20,155 nucleotides of DNA, taken from Pararhodospirillum photometricum DSM 122 (GTDB taxonomy: Bacteria > Pseudomonadota > Alphaproteobacteria > Rhodospirillales > Rhodospirillaceae). Position 1 is the stretch's first letter. The number at the start of each line of letters is the position of its first letter. A model generated the notes under the pieces. It was not told where the DNA came from. It searched no databases and saw only the letters and a program-made list of their open reading frames with translations. Below, one piece after another: positions 1-8,077 of this stretch. The translations under genes and the position numbers were made by a program. The stretch is taken from assembly GCF_000284415.1 (NCBI RefSeq), contig NC_017059.1, positions 1,723,078 to 1,743,232 on the forward strand, given 5' to 3'.

Positions 1-2
1 GG

Positions 3-2033
3 CTGGGCGATGCCTTCGCCTCGGGTGGGTCGCACGGCTACGACCACAAGGCCATGGGCATCACCGCGCGGGGCGCCTGGGTGGCGGTGCGCCGGCATTT
101 TCGCGAAATGGGCCACGACCTCCAGACCACCGACACCACCGTGGTCGGCGTGGGCGACATGGCCGGCGATGTGTTTGGCAATGCCATGCTGCTCTCGCCC
201 CATCTCAAGCTGGTGGGCGCCTTCAACCACCAGCATATTTTCCTTGATCCCGACCCCGACCCGGCCCGCGCCCTGGCCGAGCGTCGCCGCCTTTTTCTCC
301 TGCCGCGCTCGACCTGGGCCGACTACGACCCGGCCCAGCTTTCCGAGGGCGGCGCAATCTACTCCCGTTCGGCCAAGCGGCTTGATCCGAGCGGGCGGGT
401 GCGCGCCCTCTTGGGTCTGCCCGATGGCCCGGTGACGCCCGATGCCCTGATCCGTGCCCTGCTTGGCGCTCCGGTCGATCTCCTGTGGTTTGGCGGCATC
501 GGCACCTTCCTCAAGGCTCACGACGAATCCCACGCCCAGGTCGGCGATCGCGCCAACGATGCGGTCCGCCTCGACGCCGCTTTGGTGCGCGCCCGCGTGG
601 TCGGGGAGGGCGCCAACCTCGGCATTACCCAGCGCGGCCGCATTGAGTTGGGCTTGCGCGGTGTGCGCCTCAACACCGATGCCATCGACAATGCCGGGGG
701 GGTCGATTGCTCGGACCACGAGGTTAACATCAAGATCCTGCTCAACAGCGTGGTCGCCGCCGACGAAATGACCCCGCGTCAGCGCAACCAGTTGCTGGCC
801 GAGATGACCGACGAGGTTGCGGCTCTGGTCTTGCGCCACAACGTGTTGCAAACCCAGGCCATCAGTTTGGCCCGTGTCGGCGGGGTCGAGGACCTGGACG
901 CCCAACTCCGCCTGATGCGGGCCCTGGAGCGGGCCGGCCGGCTTGATCGCGCCTTGGAGTTCCTGCCCGACGACGACACGGTGCAAAACCGTCTGGCGGC
1001 TGGCCAGGGGCTGACCCGGCCCGAGATCGCCGTGCTGCTCTCCTACGCCAAGATCTGGCTGTTCGATCAGATCATGGCGAGCGACCTTCCCGACGATCCG
1101 GCCTTGGAGGGCGAGCTGGTCCGCTACTTCCCCGAAGCCCTGGGCCAGCGCTTTCCCGAGGCCCTACGCGCCCATCGTCTGCGCCGCGAAATCATCTCGA
1201 CCGTCACCACCAACAGCCTGATCAATCGGGCCGGCGTCGTGTTCATCTCGCAAATGACCGAGCGCACCGGGCTCGATGCCGTCGATGTCACCCGCGCCTA
1301 CCTCATCAGCCGCGACGGCCACGACGCCCGCGTGCTGTGGGACGCCATCGAAGCCCTGGAGGGTCAGGTCGAGGCCGCCGTCCAGCTCGACATGCTGCGC
1401 GCCATCAACCGCCTGCTGGCCCACACCACGCTGTGGGTTCTGCGCCACGAGCCTTGGCCGCTCGACCTGCATGGCGCGGGAGCGGCCCTGGCCGGCACGG
1501 TCCAGGTGCTGCGCGAGCGCCTTCCCGCCGTGCTGCCGGCGGAAACCCTGGCCCCCGTTACCACTCGCGCGGGCGCCTTGCGGGCCCAGGGCGTGCCCGA
1601 CGATCTGGCCACGTCCATCGCCGCCCTCGACGTGCTCGCGCCTGCCGGCGACATTGCCCGCTTGGCCCAAAGTCGGGCCCTATCGGTGGAAACCGTCGCC
1701 CGGCTTTATTTCGCGGTGGGCCTCGCGTTTGGCATCGACACCCTGCGCGGCCGGGCCCAGACCCTGGACCACGGCAGTCCCTGGACCCGCATGGCGGTCG
1801 CGGCCAGCCTGGAGGATCTCGACATCCAGCAACGCGCCCTGACCCAGGCCATTCTTGACGACGCCGGTCCCAGCGATGATCCCTCCCAGGCCCTGGCCGG
1901 CTGGCGGTTGCGCCACGCCCGCGTGGTCGATCGTACCGACCAGATCCTGCAAGATTTGCGCGCCGCCCCCACCTTGGACTTGGCCATGCTCACCGTGGCC
2001 GCCCGCCAGATCCGCGCGTTGACCGGAGGGTAA
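3..2033 (+). CDS. gdhB: NAD-specific glutamate dehydrogenase, large type, C-terminal part
   Basis: Oxidises glutamate to 2-oxoglutarate and ammonia with NAD in the cytoplasm. The frame is open from the window edge, so the N-terminal half of this roughly 1600-residue enzyme lies outside and about 676 residues are seen. The fragment opens with the conserved stretch DAFASGGSHGYDHK, then TARGAWVAVRRHF. A nucleotide-binding segment GVGDMAGDVFGN follows near residues 49-60. The long C-terminal region typical of the 180-kDa class comes next, including GEGANLGITQRGRIE and the NAGGVDCSDHEVNIKI block. It ends at a TAA codon at 2031-2033. A GC-rich hairpin repeat follows and separates it from the convergent mlaC. 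The family call is firm. The symbol follows usage for the large bacterial enzyme. Confidence 0.93.
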   Translation: MGDAFASGGSHGYDHKAMGITARGAWVAVRRHFREMGHDLQTTDTTVVGVGDMAGDVFGNAMLLSPHLKLVGAFNHQHIFLDPDPDPARALAERRRLFLLPRSTWADYDPAQLSEGGAIYSRSAKRLDPSGRVRALLGLPDGPVTPDALIRALLGAPVDLLWFGGIGTFLKAHDESHAQVGDRANDAVRLDAALVRARVVGEGANLGITQRGRIELGLRGVRLNTDAIDNAGGVDCSDHEVNIKILLNSVVAADEMTPRQRNQLLAEMTDEVAALVLRHNVLQTQAISLARVGGVEDLDAQLRLMRALERAGRLDRALEFLPDDDTVQNRLAAGQGLTRPEIAVLLSYAKIWLFDQIMASDLPDDPALEGELVRYFPEALGQRFPEALRAHRLRREIISTVTTNSLINRAGVVFISQMTERTGLDAVDVTRAYLISRDGHDARVLWDAIEALEGQVEAAVQLDMLRAINRLLAHTTLWVLRHEPWPLDLHGAGAALAGTVQVLRERLPAVLPAETLAPVTTRAGALRAQGVPDDLATSIAALDVLAPAGDIARLAQSRALSVETVARLYFAVGLAFGIDTLRGRAQTLDHGSPWTRMAVAASLEDLDIQQRALTQAILDDAGPSDDPSQALAGWRLRHARVVDRTDQILQDLRAAPTLDLAMLTVAARQIRALTGG

Positions 2034-2091
2034 GGTCAAAAGAAAAGGCTGGGGTGTCCCTCAACGCGAAGGGTCACCATGACCGAGGGGT

Positions 2092-2114
2092 CTGGGGAGG
2101 CCCCGCCTCCCCAG
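2092..2114. repeat. GC-rich hairpin repeat, copy 1
   Basis: Perfect inverted repeat: CTGGGGAGGC, a 3-base loop, then GCCTCCCCAG. It lies between the convergent ends of gdhB and mlaC. The left flank is A-rich and purine-rich and the right flank is pyrimidine-rich, so the hairpin could end transcription from either side. The same core recurs near 8043, 8747, 10722, 18462, 18501 and 20060. Confidence 0.85.
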
Positions 2115-2151
2115 CCTTCTCTTCCACTCTCTCGCCCCCGTTCCCCCAAAC

Positions 2152-2805
2152 TCAGGGGGCCAACAGGGCCTGGGCCTGTTTCTCCAGAGCAGCGCTCAGG
2201 GCATCGAGGTCCCCCGCTTGGAGCAAGGCGGCATAGTCGGAGCGCTTTACCGAGAGTTCGCTGACCGAGCCTTTGAGCAAGATGTCGGTGACGCGGGGGG
2301 TGCCGTCGTCGCCCGTCACCACAACATAGGTCAGGGCCACCGGCTCGCCCTGGGGCATGTTGATTCGGGTGAGCACCAAGGTGGTGCCGCGCGGCCCCGA
2401 CTCGGTGCCCAAGGTCTCGAAGCTCTGGCCCGACCAGCCCTTGAAACGCGACGCGTAGGTGGCAATGCTCAAGGTGGCAAAGGCCTCGGCGAACCGAGCC
2501 TGCTGGGCCTCGCTGGCGGCGCGACCGGTGGGGCCGGCGATCAGGCGGGCCATGCGGGCAAAATCAAAGGTGGCGCGGGCCTGCGGGTCGATGCGGCTTC
2601 GCCGGCCCTCGGGACCCAGCGCGGCCGCGTCGCGCATGACCTGAAGCAAAACAGCGTGGAACTGCTCGACAGGGGCGATTACACTGGCGGCTTCAATTTT
2701 AGATGGATCCGCGGCCAGTGTCGCTCCCGGCACGGGGCAAAGCAGGCAAAGAATCGCGCCGGCCAGAAAACCGCGACCGCGCAAGGGGATAAAAACTCGG
2801 CTCAT
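2152..2805 (-). CDS. mlaC: MlaC/Ttg2D-type phospholipid-binding periplasmic protein
   Basis: Periplasmic carrier of the Mla system, which shuttles phospholipid between the outer-membrane MlaA complex and the inner-membrane MlaFEDB transporter. The 217-residue product starts with a signal peptide: basic start MSRVFIPLRGR, hydrophobic core, and a likely cut after TLA at residue 31. The body has the family features FDFARMARLIAG, then ASRFKGW and VTDILLKGSVSELSVKRSDY, and ends with a run of DALSAALEKQ type. The frame stays open upstream to 2997, but the ATG at 2805 is preferred because it gives a normal signal peptide and has AAAGGGG eight bases upstream. It is transcribed away from mlaA, with 264 bases between them. 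No mlaFED genes are in the window. Confidence 0.85.
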   Translation of the reverse strand: MSRVFIPLRGRGFLAGAILCLLCPVPGATLAADPSKIEAASVIAPVEQFHAVLLQVMRDAAALGPEGRRSRIDPQARATFDFARMARLIAGPTGRAASEAQQARFAEAFATLSIATYASRFKGWSGQSFETLGTESGPRGTTLVLTRINMPQGEPVALTYVVVTGDDGTPRVTDILLKGSVSELSVKRSDYAALLQAGDLDALSAALEKQAQALLAP

Positions 2806-3069
2806 CAGACGGACCCCTTTCCAAGGAAACGAGGAATGAATGCCCGCAAGAAGGTTGCGGCAATCTGGCAACAGGGCGACATTCAGGCCACACCAAACAG
2901 GCTTTCCCTGTTGCCGCCTTGCGGGGAAACGCCTAGTCTGCAAAAGGCAGAAAGCGCGGGCACCACGCCATCGCGGGGGTTCGTAGCGTGGCACCAAGGA
3001 CCCGTCAACAGAGGTCGCGGCGGGGCCATGGCCACGACTGTGGTGTCAACCTCGGAACTGGGAAGGGCG

Positions 3070-3858
3070 ATGACCCAAGTGAATCGAAAGAAATCGGGGT
3101 TCTGGGGCCAGGTGGCCCGGGCCGGGATCCTGGCCGTGGCGGTTTCCTCGACAGCCTCTTGCGCCAGCGCCCCTCAGGGGGACGAGTTGGTCAGCGACCC
3201 CATGGAACCGTGGAACCGCTATGTGTTCGCGGTCAATGACCTGATTTATACCTTCTTGCGCCCCTGGATCGCGCCCTACATGGTCCTGCCCGACAAGGGC
3301 AAGGAAGCGGTCGATAATGTGGTGCATAACGTCAAAACGCCGGTCATCTTGCTGAACGATCTGTTGCAAGGAGAGGCGACACGCGCCTGGGTGACCACCC
3401 AGCGCTTCTTCATCAATACCACCTTGGGTGTGCTCGGCACCATGGATGTCGCGGCCAAGGACTATCAGTTGCCCAAGCATCGCGAGGATTTCGGGCAAAC
3501 CCTGGGCGCCTGGGGCATGGGGGACGGCCCTTACATGGTCCTGCCCCTGCTCGGCCCCTCCAACCCGCGCGACGCCTTGGGCAGTGGCATCGACATGGTG
3601 TCCCATCCCCTGTTCTGGGTGCCCGGCGGCGACATCGGCACCATGGTGTCGGGGGGGCGGACCTACGCCACGTTGGCGAGCGAGTATGGCGGCCACGTCA
3701 ACGAGATGGATGAGTTGCGCAAGACCTCGCTCGACTACTATGCCACCATGCGCAGCCTCTACACCCAGATGCGGCGTTCCGAGGTCAAGAACATCGAGGG
3801 CAGCAAGGGGCAGACGGCTCCCGTTGATTACTACTCCGAGGGCGCTCCCGCGAAATAA
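3070..3858 (+). CDS. mlaA: MlaA (VacJ) outer-membrane lipoprotein
   Basis: Outer-membrane lipoprotein that removes misplaced phospholipid from the outer leaflet and passes it to MlaC. The 262-residue product has a lipoprotein signal (basic NRKK, hydrophobic AGILAVAVSSTAS, lipidated Cys31). It then carries the family signature DPMEPWNRYVFAVND, followed by RFFINTTLGVLGTMDVA, REDFGQTLGAWG and GPYMVLPLLGPSNPRDALG. The ATG at 3070 gives a normal-length signal peptide. An in-frame ATG at 3028, with AGAGGT 12 bases upstream, would add 14 residues and cannot be excluded. The lipobox TASC is slightly unusual, with Thr at -3. It is divergent from mlaC, which suggests shared control of the pathway. A strong terminator follows at once. 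Confidence 0.9.
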   Translation: MTQVNRKKSGFWGQVARAGILAVAVSSTASCASAPQGDELVSDPMEPWNRYVFAVNDLIYTFLRPWIAPYMVLPDKGKEAVDNVVHNVKTPVILLNDLLQGEATRAWVTTQRFFINTTLGVLGTMDVAAKDYQLPKHREDFGQTLGAWGMGDGPYMVLPLLGPSNPRDALGSGIDMVSHPLFWVPGGDIGTMVSGGRTYATLASEYGGHVNEMDELRKTSLDYYATMRSLYTQMRRSEVKNIEGSKGQTAPVDYYSEGAPAK

Positions 3859-3876
3859 GCCGCGTGGGGGGCGGTC

Positions 3877-5127
3877 ATGGGGAGGGCGGTGTCCCTCCCT
3901 TTTTTATGCGCCGAACTGGCGCGCGCGACCGGGGCCGAGGCGGTCCTGGCTGCGCGGAGCTGGGGGCCCGAGGCGGCGACCGAGGCTCGGGTCGCGGCGG
4001 CCCTGGCTGGGCTTGGGGTGGCCTTTCAGAGTCATGCGGGCCTGCTGCTGCATGATCCCGAGCGGCTGACCACTCGCAGCGGAACCCCGTATGGGGTGTT
4101 CACGCCGTTTTGGAACACCTTGGTCAAGACCGTGGATCCCGGCCGTCCCGAGCCCGCTCCGACCCGGGTGCCGGCGCCGCCGACCCTGCCGGCGAGCGAG
4201 CGCCTGGAGGACTGGGCCCTGCGCCCGAGCGCGCCGGATTGGGCGGCTGGCCTGCGCGCGGCCTGGACGCCGGGCGAGGCCAGCGCCCAAGAGCGGCTTG
4301 ATGCTTTTTTGGCGGCAGGGCTGGAGGGCTATGCCGATCTGCGCGACCGACCCGACCGGCCGGCGACCTCGAAGCTGGCACCATCCTTGGCCTGGGGCGA
4401 GATATCGCCGCGCCAGATCTGGTCGGCCTGCCAGATGCGCCCGCCGTCGCCGGGGCGCGAGGGGTTTTTGCGGCAACTCGGCTGGCGGGAGTTTTGTTAT
4501 CACGGGCTGCATCGCTTTCCCGACATGGCCGAGCGTCCGCTCAAGGCGCCGTTCGCCCGCTTTCCCTGGGCGGGGCCCGAGGAGAGCCAGGCGGCGCTGG
4601 CTCGCTGGCGCCGGGGGCTGACGGGGTATCCGCTGGTGGATGCTGGGATGCGCGCGCTGTGGGCTACGGGCTGGATGCATAACCGGGTCCGCATGGTGGT
4701 CGCCTCGTTTTTGGTGAAGCATCTTTTGGTGGACTGGCGGGCCGGGCTCGCGTGGTTTCACGACACACTGGTGGATGCCGACCCGGCCAACAACCCGGCG
4801 GGCTGGCAGTGGGTGGCGGGCTGTGGCTCTGATGCCGCGCCGTATTTCCGCATCTTCAATCCCGTGACCCAGGCCGAGCGCTTCGACCCCGAGGGGGCCT
4901 ATGTCCGGCGCTGGGTGCCCGAGTTGGCCCGCCTGCCGGCGCCCGTGATTCACCGCCCCTGGACCGCCTCGGCCCTGGATCTGGCGGCGGCCGGGGTTCG
5001 GTTGGGCCAGAACTATCCCCGGCCCCAGGTGGATCACCCCCAGGCCCGGGCCCGCGCCCTGGCGGCGCTGGCGTCCTTGGACGAGGGCAGGAAAGGCCAG
5101 GAAAAACAACACGGTGAGCTTTTTTAA
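3877..5127 (+). CDS. phrB: Deoxyribodipyrimidine photolyase, 5'-truncated (probable pseudogene)
   Basis: Class I CPD photolyases repair UV-made pyrimidine dimers with light, using FAD and an antenna cofactor. The open frame codes for 416 residues and contains a full FAD-binding domain: TSKLAPSLAWGEISPRQIW (residues 164-182), GWREFCYH (202-209), TGYPLVDAGMRAL, TGWMHNRVRMVVASFLVKHLLVDWR (264-288) and AAPYFRIFNP (320-329). The N-terminal half of the antenna domain, with the usual VWFRRDLRLADN start, is missing. By comparison with E. coli PhrB about 85-90 residues are absent. The first in-frame ATG (3877) lies in the mlaA terminator, and I see no photolyase-like sequence upstream. A 5' deletion fused to the mlaA terminator is the simplest reading. 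A short functional protein from a later start is possible but unlikely to bind the antenna cofactor. Confidence 0.8.
   Translation: MGRAVSLPFLCAELARATGAEAVLAARSWGPEAATEARVAAALAGLGVAFQSHAGLLLHDPERLTTRSGTPYGVFTPFWNTLVKTVDPGRPEPAPTRVPAPPTLPASERLEDWALRPSAPDWAAGLRAAWTPGEASAQERLDAFLAAGLEGYADLRDRPDRPATSKLAPSLAWGEISPRQIWSACQMRPPSPGREGFLRQLGWREFCYHGLHRFPDMAERPLKAPFARFPWAGPEESQAALARWRRGLTGYPLVDAGMRALWATGWMHNRVRMVVASFLVKHLLVDWRAGLAWFHDTLVDADPANNPAGWQWVAGCGSDAAPYFRIFNPVTQAERFDPEGAYVRRWVPELARLPAPVIHRPWTASALDLAAAGVRLGQNYPRPQVDHPQARARALAALASLDEGRKGQEKQHGELF
3880..3905 (+). terminator. Intrinsic terminator of mlaA
   Basis: A 7-bp perfect stem (GGGAGGG / CCCTCCC) with a 6-base loop is followed by six T residues at 3900-3905. 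It lies 22 bases after the mlaA stop codon and inside the first codons of the open photolyase frame, so read-through from mlaA into that frame should be poor. Confidence 0.85.
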
Positions 5128-5215
5128 AACGGAATCGCAATAATAGCGAAGACGGAACGATCCGCCCACGCTTCAAAAAAAGAGCCGTCTGCGATCGCAG
5201 GTCAACGGGTTTGCC

Positions 5216-5243
5216 TTGCATGCGCCGCCAAAGCGACTATAGT
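5216..5243 (+). promoter_or_regulatory. Promoter of the rpsF operon
   Basis: TTGCAT at 5216-5221 and TATAGT at 5238-5243 are separated by 16 bases. This is a good sigma-70-type match directly upstream of the ribosomal protein operon. Transcription would start near 5250 and leave a leader of about 100 bases before rpsF. Confidence 0.65.
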
Positions 5244-5263
5244 GCGCGCCTCTCGAAACCCTT

Positions 5264-5290
5264 GCCGGATCCCCACCCCGGAGGTCCGGC
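5264..5290 (+). promoter_or_regulatory. Hairpin in the rpsF leader, candidate S6:S18 autoregulatory site
   Basis: GCCGGA at 5264-5269 and TCCGGC at 5285-5290 form a perfect 6-bp stem with a 15-base CG-rich loop, inside the untranslated leader. Many bacteria control rpsF-rpsR by binding of the S6:S18 complex to a leader hairpin. The location fits, but I did not match the published consensus base by base, so the role is inferred. Confidence 0.35.
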
Positions 5291-5352
5291 TATGCCCTTT
5301 TGTCGTGAAGCCACGGCAAGAGGAGAAGAGAAAAGCCAAAAGGGACCATAGA

Positions 5353-5820
5353 ATGGCCTTTTATGAATGCGTACTCATCGCGCGCCAGGACATCGCCACC
5401 ACGCAGGTGGATACCCTGGGCGATGATCTGACGACCATCGTCACCGAAGGGGGCGGGTCGGTGCTGAAGCGGGAATACTGGGGTCTGCGCGCCCTGAATT
5501 TCCGCATCAAGAAGAACCGCAAGGGGCATTACGCCTTCTTCAACATCGATGCCCCGGCCCCGGCCGTGCACGAGTTGGAGCGCCGCCTGCGCCTCAATGA
5601 AGACGTGATCCGCCACATGGTGGTCCGCGTCGAGGCCCTGGAGGAAGCCCCCTCGGCCATGATGCAGAAGAATGACCGTCCGGAGCGTCCGGGCCGTCGC
5701 GGCGAGCGCTTTGGCGATCGGCCGGAGCGTGGCGAGCGCGGGGATCGCGGCGATCGCTTCCCCCGTGGGGACCGCCCCGAGCGGTCCGAGCGTCGCCCCC
5801 AGCGTGAAGGAGCCGAATGA
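5353..5820 (+). CDS. rpsF: 30S ribosomal protein S6
   Basis: Component of the small-subunit platform that binds S18 and 16S rRNA. The product has 155 residues. The N-terminal 100 or so form the S6 fold, starting [14 protein letters not shown], with [26 protein letters not shown] and a C-terminal strand [17 protein letters not shown]. Residues from about 112 on are an extension very rich in Arg, Gly, Glu, Asp and Pro (repeated GDRPER and GERGDRGDR blocks). Extensions of this kind are known in alphaproteobacterial S6. The ATG at 5353 is chosen by homology and by AAGGGA seven bases upstream; the frame is open further upstream without S6 similarity. The stop overlaps the rpsR start. Confidence 0.97.
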   Translation: MAFYECVLIARQDIATTQVDTLGDDLTTIVTEGGGSVLKREYWGLRALNFRIKKNRKGHYAFFNIDAPAPAVHELERRLRLNEDVIRHMVVRVEALEEAPSAMMQKNDRPERPGRRGERFGDRPERGERGDRGDRFPRGDRPERSERRPQREGAE

Positions 5821-6053
5821 TGGCCGCGCCCCGTCGTCCGTTTTTCCGTCGGCGTAAGACCTGCCCGTTCTCCGGCGCCAGCGCTCCGAAGATCGACTAC
5901 AAGGACATCAAGCTGCTGAGCCGCTTCGTCTCCGAGCGCGGCAAGATCGTGCCCAGCCGCATCACCGCCGTGTCCGCGAAGAAGCAGCGGGAGTTGGCCC
6001 GGGCGATCAAGCGCGCCCGCTTCCTCTCCCTGCTGCCCTACGTGCTGAAGTAA
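5820..6053 (+). CDS. rpsR: 30S ribosomal protein S18
   Basis: Small-subunit protein that pairs with S6 on 16S rRNA. The 77-residue product is [19 protein letters not shown] followed by [24 protein letters not shown] and [20 protein letters not shown], which is typical S18. Two ATG codons stand in tandem (5817 and 5820). The second is preferred because AAGGAG (5807-5812) is then seven bases away and the protein begins as in related species. The rpsF stop and this start share one base (TGATG), so translation is coupled. The CPFSG cysteine is kept, but the zinc-ribbon residues seen in some S18 proteins are not evident. Confidence 0.97.
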   Translation: MAAPRRPFFRRRKTCPFSGASAPKIDYKDIKLLSRFVSERGKIVPSRITAVSAKKQRELARAIKRARFLSLLPYVLK

Positions 6054-6091
6054 CCCGACGCTTGCGCCCCGGGCGCACGGGAGAGACGCTG

Positions 6092-7036
6092 ATGTCCAGG
6101 ACCCTGCCGTATGCGGCCCTTGCCGGTCTGGCCGGGGTTCTGATGTTCGCGGCTTTCCTTTATGTGCCCGTTCTCGGCGCCTTGATCATGCAGGCCTCGG
6201 TCCTGCCGCTTCTGGTCGTCGGCTTGCGCTTCGGCGCGGCCAGCGCCCTGGCGGCGGCGATCGTGGCCACCGGTGCCGCCTTGGTCTTTTTGCCGTGGGC
6301 CATGGTGCCGGTCCAGGTCCTGCTCGACGGGGTCCCCGCCGTGCTCGTCTGCGCCCTGGCCTTGCGGTCCGCGCCCGGTCTCGGGCGAGGAGCGCTGCCA
6401 GCCGAAGGGGCGGCGGCGTGGTATCCGGCGGGGCATGTGCTCGCGTGGCTCTCTGCCGCGGCGCTGGGGCTTCTGGCCCTGTTCGCGCTCGGCGTGCCCA
6501 CGGGCGAGGCCAGTCTCGAGGCCGTGGTGGCCGGCGCCGTTCACGACGCCCTCACCAGCGTGCTCGCCGAGGCACCGGTCGAAGCCCGGGCACAGGTGCT
6601 CGCCGCCATGCCCGCCTACCTGCCCGGCGTGTTCCTCGCGACCTGGGTCACCCGCATCACCTTGTGTGCCATGCTGGCTCAGGCCCTTTTGGCCCGGCGC
6701 AAGGTCGCCTCGCGACCCACGCCGGTCTACAGCGCCCTCGATCTGCCCTCGTGGCAGGTCGGCTTGTTCCTGGCGGCCCTCGCGGGCGGCGTGGGGCTGG
6801 GGGGCGATGCCGGCTATCTTGCGGCCAACGCGGCCTTTGGGCTTGCGATGCCGCTGGTCGCCATGGGGCTGGTCTTGGTCCATCAGGCCGCTCGGTTGCT
6901 GCCCCATCCCGGGGTGGCGCTCGGCGCGTTCTATGGGCTCATGGTGCTGGGATCAACGGCCGCTTTGGCCGCTGTCGCCGGGCTGGGGGTGGTGGAAGTC
7001 ATGATCAAACGGCGCGGACCCCAGGGGCTCGCCTGA
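6092..7036 (+). CDS. DUF2232 (YybS-like) integral membrane protein
   Basis: Function unknown. The 314-residue product is almost wholly hydrophobic, with about eight predicted membrane segments, beginning with YAALAGLAGVLMFAAFLYVP and LIMQASVLPLLVVGLRFG. The LRFG motif and the even spacing of helices resemble DUF2232/YybS proteins and ECF-transporter S-component-like folds. A gene of this family commonly sits between rpsR and rplI in alphaproteobacteria, and it does so here: 38 bases after rpsR and 78 before rplI, on the same strand. The ATG at 6092 has GGGAGAG upstream. The family call rests mostly on position, length and topology. The substrate, if it is a transporter part, cannot be told from sequence. 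Confidence 0.8.
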   Translation: MSRTLPYAALAGLAGVLMFAAFLYVPVLGALIMQASVLPLLVVGLRFGAASALAAAIVATGAALVFLPWAMVPVQVLLDGVPAVLVCALALRSAPGLGRGALPAEGAAAWYPAGHVLAWLSAAALGLLALFALGVPTGEASLEAVVAGAVHDALTSVLAEAPVEARAQVLAAMPAYLPGVFLATWVTRITLCAMLAQALLARRKVASRPTPVYSALDLPSWQVGLFLAALAGGVGLGGDAGYLAANAAFGLAMPLVAMGLVLVHQAARLLPHPGVALGAFYGLMVLGSTAALAAVAGLGVVEVMIKRRGPQGLA

Positions 7037-7114
7037 CGGTTAAACGGTTAAGAACGTGGTTGGACGCGGCCCGCTGCCGCATCAAGGGTCCCGCAGGACC
7101 CGGGGAGGCTAGAA

Positions 7115-7678
7115 ATGATGGAAGTGATCCTGCTGGAGCGGATCGAAAAGCTTGGCTTCATGGGCGATACCGTGAAGGTCAAGGATGGGTATGCGCGCAA
7201 CTTCCTGTTGCCGCAGAAGAAGGCCCTGCGCAAGAACAAAGAGAACCTGGCGGTTTTTGAAGCGCGCCGGGCCGAGCTGGAAGCCATCAACCTGAAGCGG
7301 CGCTCCGAAGCCGAGCAGGTGGCGACCCGCATGGACAACCTGACCCTCGTCATGGTGCGTCAGGCCGGTGAAGGTGGGCAGCTCTACGGCTCCGTGTCCG
7401 CCCGCGACATCACCGACGCCCTCAAGGCCGAGGGCTACGTGATCAGCCGGCAGCAGGTTCTGCTCAACCAGCCGATCAAGGACCTGGGCCGCTACGAGAC
7501 CCGCCTGTCCTTGCATCCCGAAGTGGTCGTGACCCTGACCCTGGTCGTCGCCCGCACCGAGGATGAGGCCCGCGCCCTCTCCGCCCCCGAGGTGGTCGAG
7601 GAAGAGGAAGAGGTCCTCGAGGCCGATCAGCACGACGAGGACGCCGACGAGGCGTTCGACGACGAATACGACGCCTGA
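7115..7678 (+). CDS. rplI: 50S ribosomal protein L9
   Basis: Large-subunit protein that binds domain V of 23S rRNA near the L1 stalk. The 187-residue product has the N-terminal RNA-binding domain [19 protein letters not shown] with [15 protein letters not shown], a long linker helix, and the C-terminal domain around [14 protein letters not shown]. The last 30 residues are strongly acidic ([13 protein letters not shown] onward), an extension common in alphaproteobacterial L9. Tandem ATG codons at 7115 and 7118 both fit the GGAGG at 7104-7108; the first is used here. It is the last gene of the operon and is followed by a strong terminator. The dnaB gene often found next is absent. Confidence 0.97.
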   Translation: MMEVILLERIEKLGFMGDTVKVKDGYARNFLLPQKKALRKNKENLAVFEARRAELEAINLKRRSEAEQVATRMDNLTLVMVRQAGEGGQLYGSVSARDITDALKAEGYVISRQQVLLNQPIKDLGRYETRLSLHPEVVVTLTLVVARTEDEARALSAPEVVEEEEEVLEADQHDEDADEAFDDEYDA

Positions 7679-7698
7679 TCCGGCATCGCTTCACGACG

Positions 7699-7733
7699 AA
7701 GCCCGCCCGCCTTTCGGCGCGGCGGGCTTTTTC
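7699..7733 (+). terminator. Intrinsic terminator of the rpsF-rplI operon
   Basis: AAGCCCGCC at 7699-7707 pairs with GGCGGGCTT at 7721-7729. An inner CGCC-TTTC-GGCG stem extends the hairpin, and a T run reaches 7732. It begins 21 bases after the rplI stop. Confidence 0.9.
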
Positions 7734-7747
7734 GTGGCCGGCGGGCG

Positions 7748-8011
7748 TCAGGACCAGGTCTTGAGCGTCTTCATGAACGCCCCGAACGGAGCCAGAAACT
7801 CGGCGAACAGCGAGTGCTGGCGATGCTTGAGCATCACCCCCGAAAACAGCTTGAGCCCGACGCAAAACGCCTTGGTCTCCTCCTCGTCGAACCAGCCCTT
7901 CGCCGACACCTTGCCAATGATCTCTTTAAGATCATCATGTGTCCTGACCTCAAAACGAAACGGAACCTGATCCGGCGTATGAGGCGTCACAATAATTGAA
8001 TAACTCGGCAT
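7748..8011 (-). CDS. DUF3861 family small protein
   Basis: Function unknown. The 87-residue product starts MPSYSIIVTP, with a middle stretch FEVRTHDDLKEIIGKV and the block VGLKLFSGVMLKHRQHSLFAEF. The pattern of a short beta-strand start, an NHDD-like turn and the GLKLF-EVMLKHR helix is that of DUF3861 proteins. The frame is open to an ATG at 8026, but that codon lies within the GAGGAGAG ribosome site. The ATG at 8011 has ideal seven-base spacing and begins at the conserved strand. It is convergent with rplI; the terminator at 7699 sits between them. The family call is from memory of the motif. Confidence 0.75.
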   Translation of the reverse strand: MPSYSIIVTPHTPDQVPFRFEVRTHDDLKEIIGKVSAKGWFDEEETKAFCVGLKLFSGVMLKHRQHSLFAEFLAPFGAFMKTLKTWS

Positions 8012-8042
8012 CATCTCTCTCCTCATAAAAGAATGGAGGGGC

Positions 8043-8064
8043 CTGGGGAGGCCCGCCTCCCCAG
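8043..8064. repeat. GC-rich hairpin repeat, copy 2
   Basis: CTGGGGAGGC, two bases, then GCCTCCCCAG: a perfect 10-bp stem. It lies 14 bases beyond the 3' end of the PadR-type gene and 31 bases upstream of the DUF3861 start, with pyrimidine-rich sequence (CCTTCTTCTTC) on the right. Confidence 0.85.
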
Positions 8065-8077
8065 CCTTCTTCTTCTT

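Noticed and set aside
2218..3069. A plus-strand open frame extending upstream of mlaA
   Set aside because: It is antisense to mlaC and lacks MlaA similarity. The signal peptide fixes the start near 3070 (or 3028).
3904..5169. A long minus-strand open frame opposite the photolyase
   Set aside because: It lies fully antisense to the photolyase reading frame and shows no family motif. Stop-free antisense frames are common at this base composition.
5100..5210. A T run after the photolyase frame (5119-5126) as a terminator
   Set aside because: There is no stable GC-rich stem directly before the T run. A possible AGACGG/CCGTCT pairing further on has no T tract after it.
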